Notes under the pieces: model-generated
Told to the model about the DNA's origin: nothing
The model's database searches: none
What the model saw: the letters and a program-made list of their open reading frames with translations, nothing else
Shown: positions 54,273 through 62,677 of the stretch, piece after piece
How positions within the stretch are numbered: position 1 is the first letter of the stretch
How the letters are laid out: every line of letters starts with the position of its first letter
Translations under genes and position numbers: made by a program
NCBI RefSeq assembly: GCF_036013645.1
Contig: NZ_CP107869.1
Coordinates: 7,130,001-7,194,000, forward strand
Reading direction: 5' to 3'
DNA from: Streptomyces sp. NBC_00490
GTDB lineage: Bacteria > Actinomycetota > Actinomycetes > Streptomycetales > Streptomycetaceae
DNA: 64,000 nucleotides

Positions 54273-54994
54273 GCGGCCCGGCCTTCCGACTCGGCGACCG
54301 GGGGGAGGTGGACCGTGTTCACCCGGCGGCCGTCCAGGAGCGAGACCGTGCGGTCGGCCAGCGCCGCCGTGTCCGCGTCGTGGGTCGCCAGGACCACGGT
54401 GATGCCGTGCGAGCGGGCCGCCGTGGTCAGGGTGCGCAGTACATGGGCCCGGTCCGTGCGGTGCAGCGGGGCCGTCGGCTCGTCCGCGAACAGCACCGTC
54501 GGTGCCGGCGCCAACGCCCTGGCGATGCAGACCCGTTGGCGCTCCGCCTGGTGCAGTTCGTGCGGGCGCTTGCGGGTCTTGTCGCCGATGTCGAGGCGCT
54601 CCAGCCACTCCAGGGCGGCGGTCTTGGCGCGCCGGCGGCTGGTGCCGCGGAGCATCAGCGGGAGCGCGGCGTTCTCCCAGACGTTGAGCTCGGGGACGAG
54701 GACCGGGACCGGGTCGATCCAGCCGAAGCGGTCGCGGCGCAGCCGTTCCCGGGTCATCGGGCCCATCGTGTGGACCGGCACGCTGTTGAACCAGATCTCG
54801 CCGCGCTGGGCCGGGACCAGTCCGGACAGACAGTGCAGCAGGGTGGTCTTGCCGCTGCCGCGCGGGCCGCCGACGGCGAGGATCTCGCCCTCCTGGACGC
54901 CGAGCGAGACACCGCCGAGGCCCGGTGAGCCGTCCTTGTAGGTGAAGTGCAGGGCGCGCGCCCAGAGAACGTCGTTGTCGGGCGGGGCCTGCAT
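54254..54994 (-). CDS. ABC transporter ATP-binding protein with degenerate signature
   Basis: 246 residues on the minus strand, ATG 54994. Walker A GGPRGSGKTTLLH (about 43-55), Walker B TVLFADEPTAPLH and H-loop VVLATHDADTAAL are intact. The signature LSGGQ position reads ELHQAERQRVCIARAL, lacking both glycines, so ATP hydrolysis could be weak. The GWIDP segment replaces a usual Q-loop. MacB/LolD-like ATPase architecture. First gene of a two-gene unit with the permease. Confidence 0.85.
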   Translation of the reverse strand: MQAPPDNDVLWARALHFTYKDGSPGLGGVSLGVQEGEILAVGGPRGSGKTTLLHCLSGLVPAQRGEIWFNSVPVHTMGPMTRERLRRDRFGWIDPVPVLVPELNVWENAALPLMLRGTSRRRAKTAALEWLERLDIGDKTRKRPHELHQAERQRVCIARALAPAPTVLFADEPTAPLHRTDRAHVLRTLTTAARSHGITVVLATHDADTAALADRTVSLLDGRRVNTVHLPPVAESEGRAACSLSV

Positions 54995-55200
54995 ACGCGT
55001 ACACCTCGTTCTGATCCGTTATCCCTGCAAGTGATCCCCCGTGCGGGGGAACGAAGACAGGGCCGATCGGTCACTGGGCACGCTAGGGAGTCCGCCGTGC
55101 GAGGCCGGACAGCACGCGGCCCCGGGCGCCCGTTTCTCACTCGAACGGGCGGCACCGGGGCCGTTGTTGATCATCCAGACGGAAGATCGGTGCGCGAAGG
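54995..55200. terminator. Intergenic region with aminotransferase terminator
   Basis: A long hairpin (55117-55163) pairs CGGCCCCGG with CCGGGGCCG and inner CCCGTT with AACGGG; it terminates the minus-strand aminotransferase gene. A smaller hairpin TCCCCC-GTGC-GGGGGA (55035-55050) lies in the leader of the ABC ATPase gene. Confidence 0.75.
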
Positions 55201-56565
55201 TCAGAGCTTGGTCCACGCCTCCGTCAGCGTCGCGCGCAGGATCTGCTCGATCTCGTCGAACGTCTCCTGGTTGGAGATCAGCGGCGGGGCGAGCTGGACG
55301 ACCGGGTCGCCGCGGTCGTCGGCACGGCAGTACAGGCCGTTGTCGTACAGCGCCTTGGAGAGGAAGCCGTACAGGACGCGCTCGGTCTCCTCGTCGGTGA
55401 AGGACTCCTTGGTCGTCTTGTCCTTGACGAGCTCGATGCCGTAGAAGAACCCGTTGCCGCGGACGTCGCCGACGATCGGCAGGTCGTACAGCTTCTCCAG
55501 CGTCGCGCGGAAGGCGCCCTCGTTGTCGAGCACGTGCTGGTTGAGGCCCTCGCGCTCGAACAGGTCGAGGTTGGCGATGGCGACCGCCGCGGAGACCGGG
55601 TGGCCGCCGAAGGTGTAGCCGTGCAGGAAGGTGTTGTCGCCCTTGTAGAACGGCTCGGCCAGCCGGTCGGAGATGACGCAGGCGCCGATCGGGGAGTAGC
55701 CCGAGGTCATGCCCTTGGCGCAGGTGATCATGTCCGGGATGTAGTCGAACTTGTCACAGGCGAACGTCGTACCGAGGCGGCCGAAGGCACAGATCGTCTC
55801 GTCCGAGACGAGCAGCACGTCGTACTGGTCGCAGATCTCGCGCACCCGCTGGAAGTAGCCGGGCGGCGGCGGGAAGCAGCCGCCCGCGTTCTGCACCGGC
55901 TCCAGGAAGACCGCGGCGACCGTGTCCGCGCCCTCGAAGAGGATCTCCTGCTCGATCTGGTCGGCGGCCCAGCGGCCGTAGGCCTCGGGGTCGTCGCCGT
56001 GGATCGGGGCGCGGTAGATGTTGGTGTTCGGGACCTTGTGCGCGCCCGGGACCAGGGGCTCGAAGGGGGCCTTCAGGGCCGGCAGACCGGTGATGGACAG
56101 GGCGCCCTGCGGGGTGCCGTGGTAGGCGACCGCGCGGGAGATGACCTTGTACTTGGTCGGCTTGCCGGTGAGCTTGAAGTACTGCTTGGCGAGCTTCCAG
56201 GCGGTCTCGACCGCCTCGCCGCCACCGGTGGTGAAGAAGACCTTGTTGAGGTCGCCCGGCGCCTCGTGCGCGAGACGCTCCGCGAGCTCCACGGCCTTCG
56301 GGTGGGCGTAGGACCACACCGGGAAGAACGCGAGCTCCTGCGCCTGCTTGAAGGCGGTCTCGGCGAGTTCGGTGCGGCCGTGGCCGGCCTGGACCACGAA
56401 CAGGCCCGCGAGACCGTCGAGGTAGCGCTTGCCCTTGTCGTCGTAGATGTAGGTGCCCTCGCCCCGGACGATGGTGGGGACCGGGGAGTTCTCGTACGAG
56501 GACATGCGGGTGAAGTGCATCCACAGGTGGTCGTACGCGGTCTGGCTGAGGTCCTTGGAGCTCAC
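55201..56565 (-). CDS. Class III (omega) aminotransferase, probably polyamine/GABA
   Basis: 454 residues on the minus strand. PLP-dependent fold type I enzyme: FFTTGGGEAVETAWKLAKQY (phosphate-binding), VSDETICAFGRLG with Asp255, and the Schiff-base Lys284 in TCAKGMTSGYSP. It resembles putrescine-pyruvate and GABA-type aminotransferases, which move an amine to pyruvate or 2-oxoglutarate. Next to an Lrp-type regulator and an aminobutyraldehyde-type dehydrogenase, it likely performs the first step of putrescine or GABA breakdown. Confidence 0.88.
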   Translation of the reverse strand: MSSKDLSQTAYDHLWMHFTRMSSYENSPVPTIVRGEGTYIYDDKGKRYLDGLAGLFVVQAGHGRTELAETAFKQAQELAFFPVWSYAHPKAVELAERLAHEAPGDLNKVFFTTGGGEAVETAWKLAKQYFKLTGKPTKYKVISRAVAYHGTPQGALSITGLPALKAPFEPLVPGAHKVPNTNIYRAPIHGDDPEAYGRWAADQIEQEILFEGADTVAAVFLEPVQNAGGCFPPPPGYFQRVREICDQYDVLLVSDETICAFGRLGTTFACDKFDYIPDMITCAKGMTSGYSPIGACVISDRLAEPFYKGDNTFLHGYTFGGHPVSAAVAIANLDLFEREGLNQHVLDNEGAFRATLEKLYDLPIVGDVRGNGFFYGIELVKDKTTKESFTDEETERVLYGFLSKALYDNGLYCRADDRGDPVVQLAPPLISNQETFDEIEQILRATLTEAWTKL

Positions 56566-56584
56566 GGTTATCGGGTCCTCACGG

Positions 56585-57100
56585 TTATCGGGTTCCCCAC
56601 ATGTAGGTCTGCTTCTTGAGCTTCAGGTAGACGAAGCTCTCGGTGGAGCGCACGCCGGGGATGGCGCGGATGCGTCGGTTGATGACCTCGAGAAGGTGGT
56701 CGTCGTCCTCGCAGACGATCTCCACCATCAGGTCGAAGGAGCCCGCGGTCATCACCACGTACTCGCACTCGGCCATGGAGGTCAGCGCGTCCGCCACGGA
56801 CTCGACATCGCCCTCGACGTGGATTCCGACCATCGCCTGGCGCCGGAACCCCACGGTGAGGGGGTCCGTGACGGCGACGATCTGCATCACGCCCTGGTCG
56901 AGCAGCTTCTGGACGCGCTGGCGCACGGCGGCCTCGGAGAGGCCGACGGCCTTGCCGATGGCGGCGTACGGCCGGCGGCCGTCCTCCTGGAGCTGTTCGA
57001 TGATGGCGAGGGAGACGGCATCCAGATGAGGAGTGCCGTTCCTGGACTCGCGGGAGTCCCTGTGCTCTGCGCTTCGACTGGCCACGACCTCACTGTGCAC
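56585..57100 (-). CDS. Lrp/AsnC-family transcriptional regulator
   Basis: 171 residues from GTG 57100 on the minus strand; TTG 57121 is an alternative. HTH at about 30-75: DAVSLAIIEQLQEDGRRPYA, AAIGKAVGLSEAAVRQRVQ. C-terminal RAM (ACT-like) domain: AMVGIHVEGDVESVADALTS, YVVMTAGSFDLMVEIVCEDD. A single-gene regulator divergent from the aldehyde dehydrogenase and upstream of the aminotransferase, both probable targets. Effector unknown, possibly an amine or GABA. Confidence 0.93.
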   Translation of the reverse strand: MHSEVVASRSAEHRDSRESRNGTPHLDAVSLAIIEQLQEDGRRPYAAIGKAVGLSEAAVRQRVQKLLDQGVMQIVAVTDPLTVGFRRQAMVGIHVEGDVESVADALTSMAECEYVVMTAGSFDLMVEIVCEDDDHLLEVINRRIRAIPGVRSTESFVYLKLKKQTYMWGTR

Positions 57101-57160
57101 GACGTCTCGATGGTTTCGCAAGGTCGCAGCAATGAAATTCGTTGTTTACGGGAGTGAGTA

Positions 57161-57175
57161 CTGCGGATTTCGCAG
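57161..57175. promoter_or_regulatory. Palindrome between lrp-type gene and aldehyde dehydrogenase gene
   Basis: CTGCGGATTTCGCAG is a 15-bp inverted repeat (CTGCG-n5-CGCAG) with an A/T centre, the size and form of Lrp/AsnC sites. Located 61 bp upstream of the regulator start and 96 bp upstream of the dehydrogenase start. Confidence 0.45.
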
Positions 57176-57195
57176 CCGCGGCGCGATCAGGGGTG

Positions 57196-57223
57196 TTGAA
57201 AACGTGGGTGAGGCGATTAGGGT
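57196..57223 (+). promoter_or_regulatory. Putative promoter of the aldehyde dehydrogenase gene
   Basis: TTGAAA (57196-57201), 16-nt spacer, TAGGGT (57218-57223). Fits the Streptomyces housekeeping pattern and lies about 48 nt before the start codon. Confidence 0.5.
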
Positions 57224-57270
57224 GGGTGTCTCAACCAATGGACAGTTCGACCCGACACAGGAGGCCGGCA

Positions 57271-58719
57271 GTGAGCACCGAGCCGCGTGGGCTGCGCACC
57301 CTACGGAACTACATCGCTGGCGAGTTCCGGGACGCCGCTGACGGACGCACCACCGAGGTGGTCAACCCCGCGACCGGCGAGGCGTACGCGACCGCGCCGC
57401 TGTCCGGAGCGGCGGACGTCGACGCCGCGATGAGCGCGGCCGCCGCCGCCTTCCCCGGCTGGCGCGACACCACCCCCGCCGAGCGCCAGAAGGCCCTGCT
57501 GAAGATCGCGGACGCGTTCGAGGAGCGTGCCGAGGAACTGATCGCGGCCGAGGTGGAGAACACCGGCAAGCCGATCGGGCTCACGCGGTCCGAGGAGATC
57601 CCGCCGATGGTGGACCAGATCCGGTTCTTCGCCGGTGCGGCCCGCATGCTCGAGGGCCGTTCGGCCGGTGAGTACATGGAGGGGATGACCTCCATCGTCC
57701 GCCGTGAGCCGGTCGGCGTCTGCGCACAGGTCGCGCCGTGGAACTACCCGATGATGATGGCCGTGTGGAAGTTCGCGCCGGCGATCGCGGCCGGCAACAC
57801 GGTCGTGCTGAAGCCGTCGGACACCACGCCGGCCTCGACGGTCCTCATCGCCGAGATCATCGGGTCGATCCTGCCCAAGGGTGTTTTCAACGTCGTCACG
57901 GGTGACCGTGACACCGGCCGGCTCATGGTCGAGCACCCGACCCCGGCCATGGCCTCCATCACCGGGTCCGTGCGCGCGGGCATGTCCGTTGCCGAGTCCG
58001 CCTCCAAGGACCTCAAGCGGGTCCACCTGGAGCTGGGCGGCAAGGCGCCGGTCGTGGTCTTCGACGACACCGACATCGCCAAGGCCGTCGAGGACATCTC
58101 CGTCGCGGGCTTCTTCAACGCCGGGCAGGACTGTACGGCCGCGACGCGCGTGCTCGTACAGGAGGGCATCCACGACGAGTTCGTGCAGGCGCTCGCGAAG
58201 GCCGCCGCCGACACGAAGACCGGGCAGCCGGATGACGAGGACGTGCTGTTCGGTCCGCTCAACAACCCGAACCAGCTGAAGCAGGTCTCCGGGTTCGTCG
58301 AGCGGCTGCCGGCCCACGCGAAGGTCGAGGCCGGTGGGCACCGGGTCGGGGAGAAGGGGTACTTCTACGCGCCGACCGTCGTGTCCGGGCTCAAGCAGGA
58401 CGACGAGATCGTGCAGAACGAGGTCTTCGGGCCCGTCATCACCGTCCAGTCCTTCACGGACGAGGACCAGGCCGTCGAGTGGGCCAACGGGGTCGACTAC
58501 GCGCTCGCTTCGTCGGTGTGGACGAAGGACCATGGGCGGGCCATGCGGATGTCCAAGAAGCTGGACTTCGGGTGTGTGTGGATCAACACGCACATTCCGC
58601 TGGTGGCGGAGATGCCGCACGGGGGCTTCAAGAAGTCCGGCTATGGCAAGGATCTGTCGGGGTACGGGTTCGATGACTACACGCGGATCAAGCACGTGAT
58701 GACTTCGTTGGACGCGTAG
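57271..58719 (+). CDS. Aldehyde dehydrogenase (aminobutyraldehyde type)
   Basis: 482 residues from GTG 57271, AGGAGG 7 nt upstream. NAD(P)-dependent oxidation of an aldehyde to an acid. Catalytic Cys288 in NAGQDCTAATR, general base Glu254 in VHLELGGKAP, Asn158 in APWNYPMMM, and cofactor segment TGSVRAGMSV. Sequence character and the neighbouring aminotransferase suggest 4-aminobutyraldehyde as substrate, giving GABA from putrescine. Divergent from the Lrp-type gene. Confidence 0.9.
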   Translation: MSTEPRGLRTLRNYIAGEFRDAADGRTTEVVNPATGEAYATAPLSGAADVDAAMSAAAAAFPGWRDTTPAERQKALLKIADAFEERAEELIAAEVENTGKPIGLTRSEEIPPMVDQIRFFAGAARMLEGRSAGEYMEGMTSIVRREPVGVCAQVAPWNYPMMMAVWKFAPAIAAGNTVVLKPSDTTPASTVLIAEIIGSILPKGVFNVVTGDRDTGRLMVEHPTPAMASITGSVRAGMSVAESASKDLKRVHLELGGKAPVVVFDDTDIAKAVEDISVAGFFNAGQDCTAATRVLVQEGIHDEFVQALAKAAADTKTGQPDDEDVLFGPLNNPNQLKQVSGFVERLPAHAKVEAGGHRVGEKGYFYAPTVVSGLKQDDEIVQNEVFGPVITVQSFTDEDQAVEWANGVDYALASSVWTKDHGRAMRMSKKLDFGCVWINTHIPLVAEMPHGGFKKSGYGKDLSGYGFDDYTRIKHVMTSLDA

Positions 58720-58773
58720 TCGTTCGGCTGCGGGTGCGTGGGGGCTTGTCGCGCAGTTCCCCGCGCCCCTAGG
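58720..58773. repeat. Dispersed Streptomyces intergenic repeat
   Basis: The segment from GTCGTTCGGCTGCGGGTG to GTCGCGCAGTTCCCCGCGCC matches from memory an element found many times between genes in Streptomyces genomes, usually after stop codons. It follows the dehydrogenase stop directly. Its own arms pair weakly; a true terminator follows at 58780. Confidence 0.65.
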
Positions 58774-58779
58774 TGTCTT

Positions 58780-58824
58780 ACGGCGGCCCTGGGAGGGAAG
58801 GAACTCCCCTCCTAGGGCCGCCGT
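58780..58824. terminator. Terminator between aldehyde dehydrogenase and secreted-protein genes
   Basis: ACGGCGGCCCT (58780-58790) with AGGGCCGCCGT (58814-58824), 11 bp, with further imperfect GGGAGGG/CCCCTCC pairing inside. Convergent genes on both sides. Confidence 0.8.
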
Positions 58825-58843
58825 GTTGCCCCCTCCTCAGCGG

Positions 58844-59326
58844 TCAGGCTTTCTCCATGTGCTTGCGGAGCCCTGGGAGTTCGTCGCCGCCCGGGTGGCC
58901 CGGCAGGTTCGGTGGGCGGAGGGTGTCCGGGGTCTTCGGGAGGGTGAGGCCTGCCTCCTTCAGGATGGGGGCGCACTTCTTGAGGGCCTTGCGGTGGGCC
59001 TTGCCGAGGACGTCACCCTTTTCGGCCTTCATCCGGACGCGCAGCCGGATGCCCCCGTCCTCGCCCTTGTCCGCGTGGAAGTCGGGGAAGACTGTCTGGC
59101 CCTCGGCGCGCATGCACGCGGCGAAGTCGTCGTTGGCCTCGTTGAGGTCGTCCGGGGCGTTCGCGGTGGGCTCGTAACCGATCGCGAGGCCCGGTCGCGC
59201 GCGGGGCGGGTCGTCGGTGGAATCGGAGGCGGTGGCCGTCGACGCGCTGACCGTGCCGAGGGTGAGAGCCGTGATCGCGGCCAGGGCGAGGGCGAGCCGC
59301 CGTGGTCGGGGGGACGGAGCGGGCAT
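58844..59326 (-). CDS. Secreted protein of unknown family
   Basis: 160 residues from ATG 59326 on the minus strand, with GGAGGA 4 nt upstream. Signal peptide ~1-33 (RRLALALAAITALTLGTVSA). The mature part has NEANDDFAACMRAEGQTVFP and KAHRKALKKCAPILKEAGLT, i.e. two lone cysteines that could form a disulfide, and a Pro/Gly-rich end. The pattern of an 'xxFAxCMRxxG' motif is common in actinobacterial exported proteins of unknown function. Divergent from a two-component system, which may control it. Confidence 0.82.
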   Translation of the reverse strand: MPAPSPRPRRLALALAAITALTLGTVSASTATASDSTDDPPRARPGLAIGYEPTANAPDDLNEANDDFAACMRAEGQTVFPDFHADKGEDGGIRLRVRMKAEKGDVLGKAHRKALKKCAPILKEAGLTLPKTPDTLRPPNLPGHPGGDELPGLRKHMEKA

Positions 59327-59445
59327 GTGTTCCTCCAGTCGGTGCCGGGAGTTGTTCACGGCCCCCAGACAACCGCCGGCGGGGTTACGGCACGGGAACG
59401 GCCGCCCTTACCGCCGTGTAACCCCCGGCCCGCGACACTGACCGC

Positions 59446-60099
59446 ATGCGTGTGCTGGTGGTCGAGGACCACGAAGAGCTCGCCGAGACCGTCGCCGCGG
59501 GGCTGCGCCGGGAGGGGATGGCGGTCGACCTCGCCTTCGACGGACCGACCGCGCTGGAGCGCGCCCAGGTCAACGGCTATGACGTCGTCGTGCTCGACCG
59601 CGACCTGCCCGGTGTGCACGGGGACCAGGTCTGCCGGACGCTCACCGAGGGCGGCAGCCGGGCGCGGGTGCTGATGCTGACGGCGTCCGGGACGGTGGCC
59701 GACCGGGTGTCGGGGTTGGGTCTGGGGGCCGACGACTATCTGCCCAAGCCCTTCGCGTTCACCGAACTCGTCGCCCGCGTACGGGCCGTGGCGCGGCGTG
59801 CGCAGCCCGCGCTGCCGCCGGTCCTGGTCCGCGGGGAACTGCGGCTCGACCCGGCCCGGCGTACCGTCACCCGGGCCGGGGGCCAACTGCCGCTCAGCCC
59901 CAAGGAGTTCGCGGTGCTCGAACTCCTCATGGCCGCACAGGGCGGGGTCGTCTCCGCGGAGGAGCTGCTCGAACGGGCCTGGGACGAGGCCGCGGACCCC
60001 TTCAGTCAGACCGTGAAGGTCACGGTGAGCCGGCTGCGGCGGAAGCTGGGCGAGCCGCCGCTGATCGAGACGGTCGAGCGGGCCGGGTACCGGCTCTGA
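59446..60099 (+). CDS. OmpR-family response regulator
   Basis: 217 residues. Receiver domain 1-~115 with phospho-acceptor Asp51 in VVVLDRDLPG, acidic VEDHEE near the start, Thr/Ser switch in LMLTASG and Lys101 in DYLPKPF. C-terminal winged helix: LPLSPKEFAVLELLMAAQGG, FSQTVKVTVSRLRRKLGE, VERAGYRL. Similar in character to CutR-type regulators. Overlaps its kinase gene by one base, so the pair is co-expressed. Confidence 0.95.
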   Translation: MRVLVVEDHEELAETVAAGLRREGMAVDLAFDGPTALERAQVNGYDVVVLDRDLPGVHGDQVCRTLTEGGSRARVLMLTASGTVADRVSGLGLGADDYLPKPFAFTELVARVRAVARRAQPALPPVLVRGELRLDPARRTVTRAGGQLPLSPKEFAVLELLMAAQGGVVSAEELLERAWDEAADPFSQTVKVTVSRLRRKLGEPPLIETVERAGYRL

Positions 60100-61295
60100 T
60101 GCGGCTCCCGACCTGGCGGGTTCGCGGCCCGCACAGCATCCGGTGGCGGCTCACCCTGCTCTACAGCGCGCTGTTCGTCGTCGCCGGAGCGGTGCTGCTG
60201 GCCTTCACCTATGTGCTCGTGGCCAACTCCGAGCCGTCCCTCACCGCGGGCTCGCCCCCACGGCTGACCGGGCGGGCCGAGGGCCCGAGCACGCCGGACC
60301 CGCCCACGGTCGCCTCGTACGTCCAGCAGCGGCTGTCGGTGCAGCGCTCCGAGCAGCTGCACGAGCTGCTGATCGAGTCGGCCCTGGCGCTGGCGGTGAT
60401 GACCGTGTTCTCGCTGGCCCTGGGCCGGCTGATGGCCGGGCGGGTCCTGGACCCTCTGCGCACCATGACCGCGGCCACCCGTCGTATCTCCGCCGACAAT
60501 CTGCACGAGCGGCTCGCCGTGGCCGGACCCGACGACGAGCTGAAGGCGATGGCGGACACCATCGACGCCGTACTCGCGCGACTGGAGGGTGCGTTCGAGG
60601 CGCAGAAGGCCTTCGTCGCCAACGCCTCGCACGAGCTGCGCACCCCGCTCACGCTCCAGCAGGCCGTCGTCGACGTGACCCTGGCTGACCCGGGCGCCTC
60701 CGTCGAGACGCTGCGGGCGGCGCTGCTTCGGGTGCGGGCGGCGGGGGAGGAGCAGGAGCGGCTGATCGACGCCCTGTTGACCCTCGCCCGTAGTCAACGG
60801 GGCTTGGAGCGGCAGGAGTTCGTCGACCTCGCGGCGATCGTCCGGGAGCGGTTGCCGTTGGCGGGGACGGGGGCAGGAGCGGGGATGCGGGTGGAGGCCC
60901 GGCTGGAGCCCGCGGCCGTGCTCGGGGATCCGCAGCTCATCGAGCGACTCGTCGTCAACCTCACGGACAACGCCGTACGGCACAACCTGGCGGAGGGCGA
61001 GGGGAGTTGGGTGCGGGTGTGGACCGGTGTGGACGTCATGGGCCGACCCGGGCTGCGGATCGAGAACAGCGGGCCGGTCATCCCGGCGGACCAGGCGGCC
61101 GGGCTGTTCCAGCCGTTCCGGCGCCTCGGGCCGGAGCGGGTGCGCAAGCGGGACGGGCTCGGGCTCGGCATGTCCATCGTCGCCGCCGTCGTGGCCGCGC
61201 ACGGTGGCCGGGTGCGGGCCACCACTCGCCCGCAGGGGGGACTGACGGTGGAGGTCGGACTGCCGCCGTCGGCTCCCGCGCTCCCTGGCGGCTGA
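60099..61295 (+). CDS. Sensor histidine kinase
   Basis: 398 residues. Two membrane helices (about 18-42 and 92-112) frame a short extracellular loop of ~50 residues without cysteine (SEPSLTAGSPPRLTGRAEGP and on). HAMP linker to ~165, phospho-accepting His178 in VANASHELRTPLT, N-box NLTDNAVRHN, G-boxes in KRDGLGLGMSIVAAVVAAHG. An additional Ala/Gly-rich tail follows. Signal unknown. Cognate to the OmpR regulator just upstream. Confidence 0.94.
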   Translation: MRLPTWRVRGPHSIRWRLTLLYSALFVVAGAVLLAFTYVLVANSEPSLTAGSPPRLTGRAEGPSTPDPPTVASYVQQRLSVQRSEQLHELLIESALALAVMTVFSLALGRLMAGRVLDPLRTMTAATRRISADNLHERLAVAGPDDELKAMADTIDAVLARLEGAFEAQKAFVANASHELRTPLTLQQAVVDVTLADPGASVETLRAALLRVRAAGEEQERLIDALLTLARSQRGLERQEFVDLAAIVRERLPLAGTGAGAGMRVEARLEPAAVLGDPQLIERLVVNLTDNAVRHNLAEGEGSWVRVWTGVDVMGRPGLRIENSGPVIPADQAAGLFQPFRRLGPERVRKRDGLGLGMSIVAAVVAAHGGRVRATTRPQGGLTVEVGLPPSAPALPGG

Positions 61296-61377
61296 TCGAC
61301 AGGGTGTCCGTTCCCCGTTCCACGGCTCGACGCAGCGTCGATTGTCCGGCCACAGGTGCGCGCGGCATGCTGCCGGA

Positions 61378-62568
61378 ATGGCCCTCCCACCGCGCAAACC
61401 CCGGCTCACCCGCCGCTCCCTGCTGCGCACGCTCGGTGGTGGCGCGGCACTGGGCGCCCTCGCCGGGTGTGGGGTGCCTGCCGCGTATGTGTCCGCCGGT
61501 GACCGTGCCGTGCCCGACCGGTCCGCCACCGACAAGCGGCTGGCGTGGGCGAACTGGCCGCTCTACATCGACACGGACGACGACGACTCGACGCAGCGGC
61601 CGACGCTGGACGCCTTCGGGAAGCGGTCGGGGATCACCGTCGACTACGTCGAGGAGATCAACGACAACGACGAGTTCTTCGGCAAGATCAGCCCCGCGCT
61701 GATGAACCACCAGCAGACCGACCGCGATCTGATCGTCATGAGCGACTGGATGTGCGCCCGGTTCGTCCGGCTCGGCTGGGTCCAGGAGATGGACCGGGCG
61801 AGCCAGCCCCACGTCACGCGGTACCTCGACCCGCTGCTGAGGTCGCCCGCCTTCGACCCGGGCCGCACCTTCACGGTGCCGTGGCAGTCGGGCATCACCG
61901 GCATCGCGTACGACCACCGCAGGCTGGGCCGCGAGATACGGAGCGTCGACGAGCTCTGGGCGAGCGACCTCAAGGGCCGGGTGACCCTGCTCTCCGGGCT
62001 CGACGAGGCGTTCGCGCTGCTCATGCAGGGCAACGGCGTCGACATCGGGAAGTGGGAGGCGGCCGACTTCGACGAGGTCTGCGACCAGGTCGAGCGGCGC
62101 GTCCGCGGCGGCCACATCCGCCGCTTCACCGGCAACGACTACACCAAGGACCTCGTCACCGGCGACGTCCTGGCCTGTCAGGCGTACTCCGGCGACGTCA
62201 TCCAGCTCCAGGCCGACAACCCCGACATCCGCTTCGTCGTCCCCGAGGAGGGCGCCGAGCTGTGGTCGGACTCCCTGATGATCCCCGACCGCGCCCTGCA
62301 CAAGGCGAATGCCGAGCGGCTGATCGACTACTACTACGAGCCCGAGGTCGCCGCGGAACTCGCCGCATGGGTCAACTACGTCTGCCCGGTCCCGGCGGCC
62401 CGGGACATCCTCGCCGGGTCCGACGACAAGGACACCGCGGAACTCGCCGAGAACCCGCTGATCTTCCCCGACGACGAGATGCGTGAACGGCTCGTGATCG
62501 CGCGGGACATCACGTCGCAGGAGCGGGTGGGGTTCGCGAAGCGGTGGAACGCCATCGTGGGGTTGTAG
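61378..62568 (+). CDS. PotD-like polyamine-binding lipoprotein
   Basis: 396 residues from ATG 61378. N-terminus TRRSLLRTLGGGAALGALAG has a twin-arginine-like RRS and a lipobox ending in Cys (GCGVPA), so Tat-exported lipoprotein is likely. Binding domain of PotD/PotF type: LAWANWPLYIDTDDDDS, ITVDYVEEINDNDEFFGKIS, VPWQSGITGIAYDHRRLGRE, ACQAYSGDVIQLQADNPD and ELAAWVNYVCPVPAARDIL. Binds spermidine or putrescine by family. No potA/B/C gene follows, so its transporter is encoded elsewhere. A -10 candidate CATGCT (61366-61371) sits 6 nt before ATG. Confidence 0.88.
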   Translation: MALPPRKPRLTRRSLLRTLGGGAALGALAGCGVPAAYVSAGDRAVPDRSATDKRLAWANWPLYIDTDDDDSTQRPTLDAFGKRSGITVDYVEEINDNDEFFGKISPALMNHQQTDRDLIVMSDWMCARFVRLGWVQEMDRASQPHVTRYLDPLLRSPAFDPGRTFTVPWQSGITGIAYDHRRLGREIRSVDELWASDLKGRVTLLSGLDEAFALLMQGNGVDIGKWEAADFDEVCDQVERRVRGGHIRRFTGNDYTKDLVTGDVLACQAYSGDVIQLQADNPDIRFVVPEEGAELWSDSLMIPDRALHKANAERLIDYYYEPEVAAELAAWVNYVCPVPAARDILAGSDDKDTAELAENPLIFPDDEMRERLVIARDITSQERVGFAKRWNAIVGL

Positions 62569-62677
62569 GCCGCCCCTCGCGGCTTTGCCATCTCTTTACA
62601 ACCCCGTCGGTCGCTGCCTCGTCTCTCCGCTCGATCCTCCCGCACCCCGTGGGCGGACCGACGAAAGAGAGCGATTG

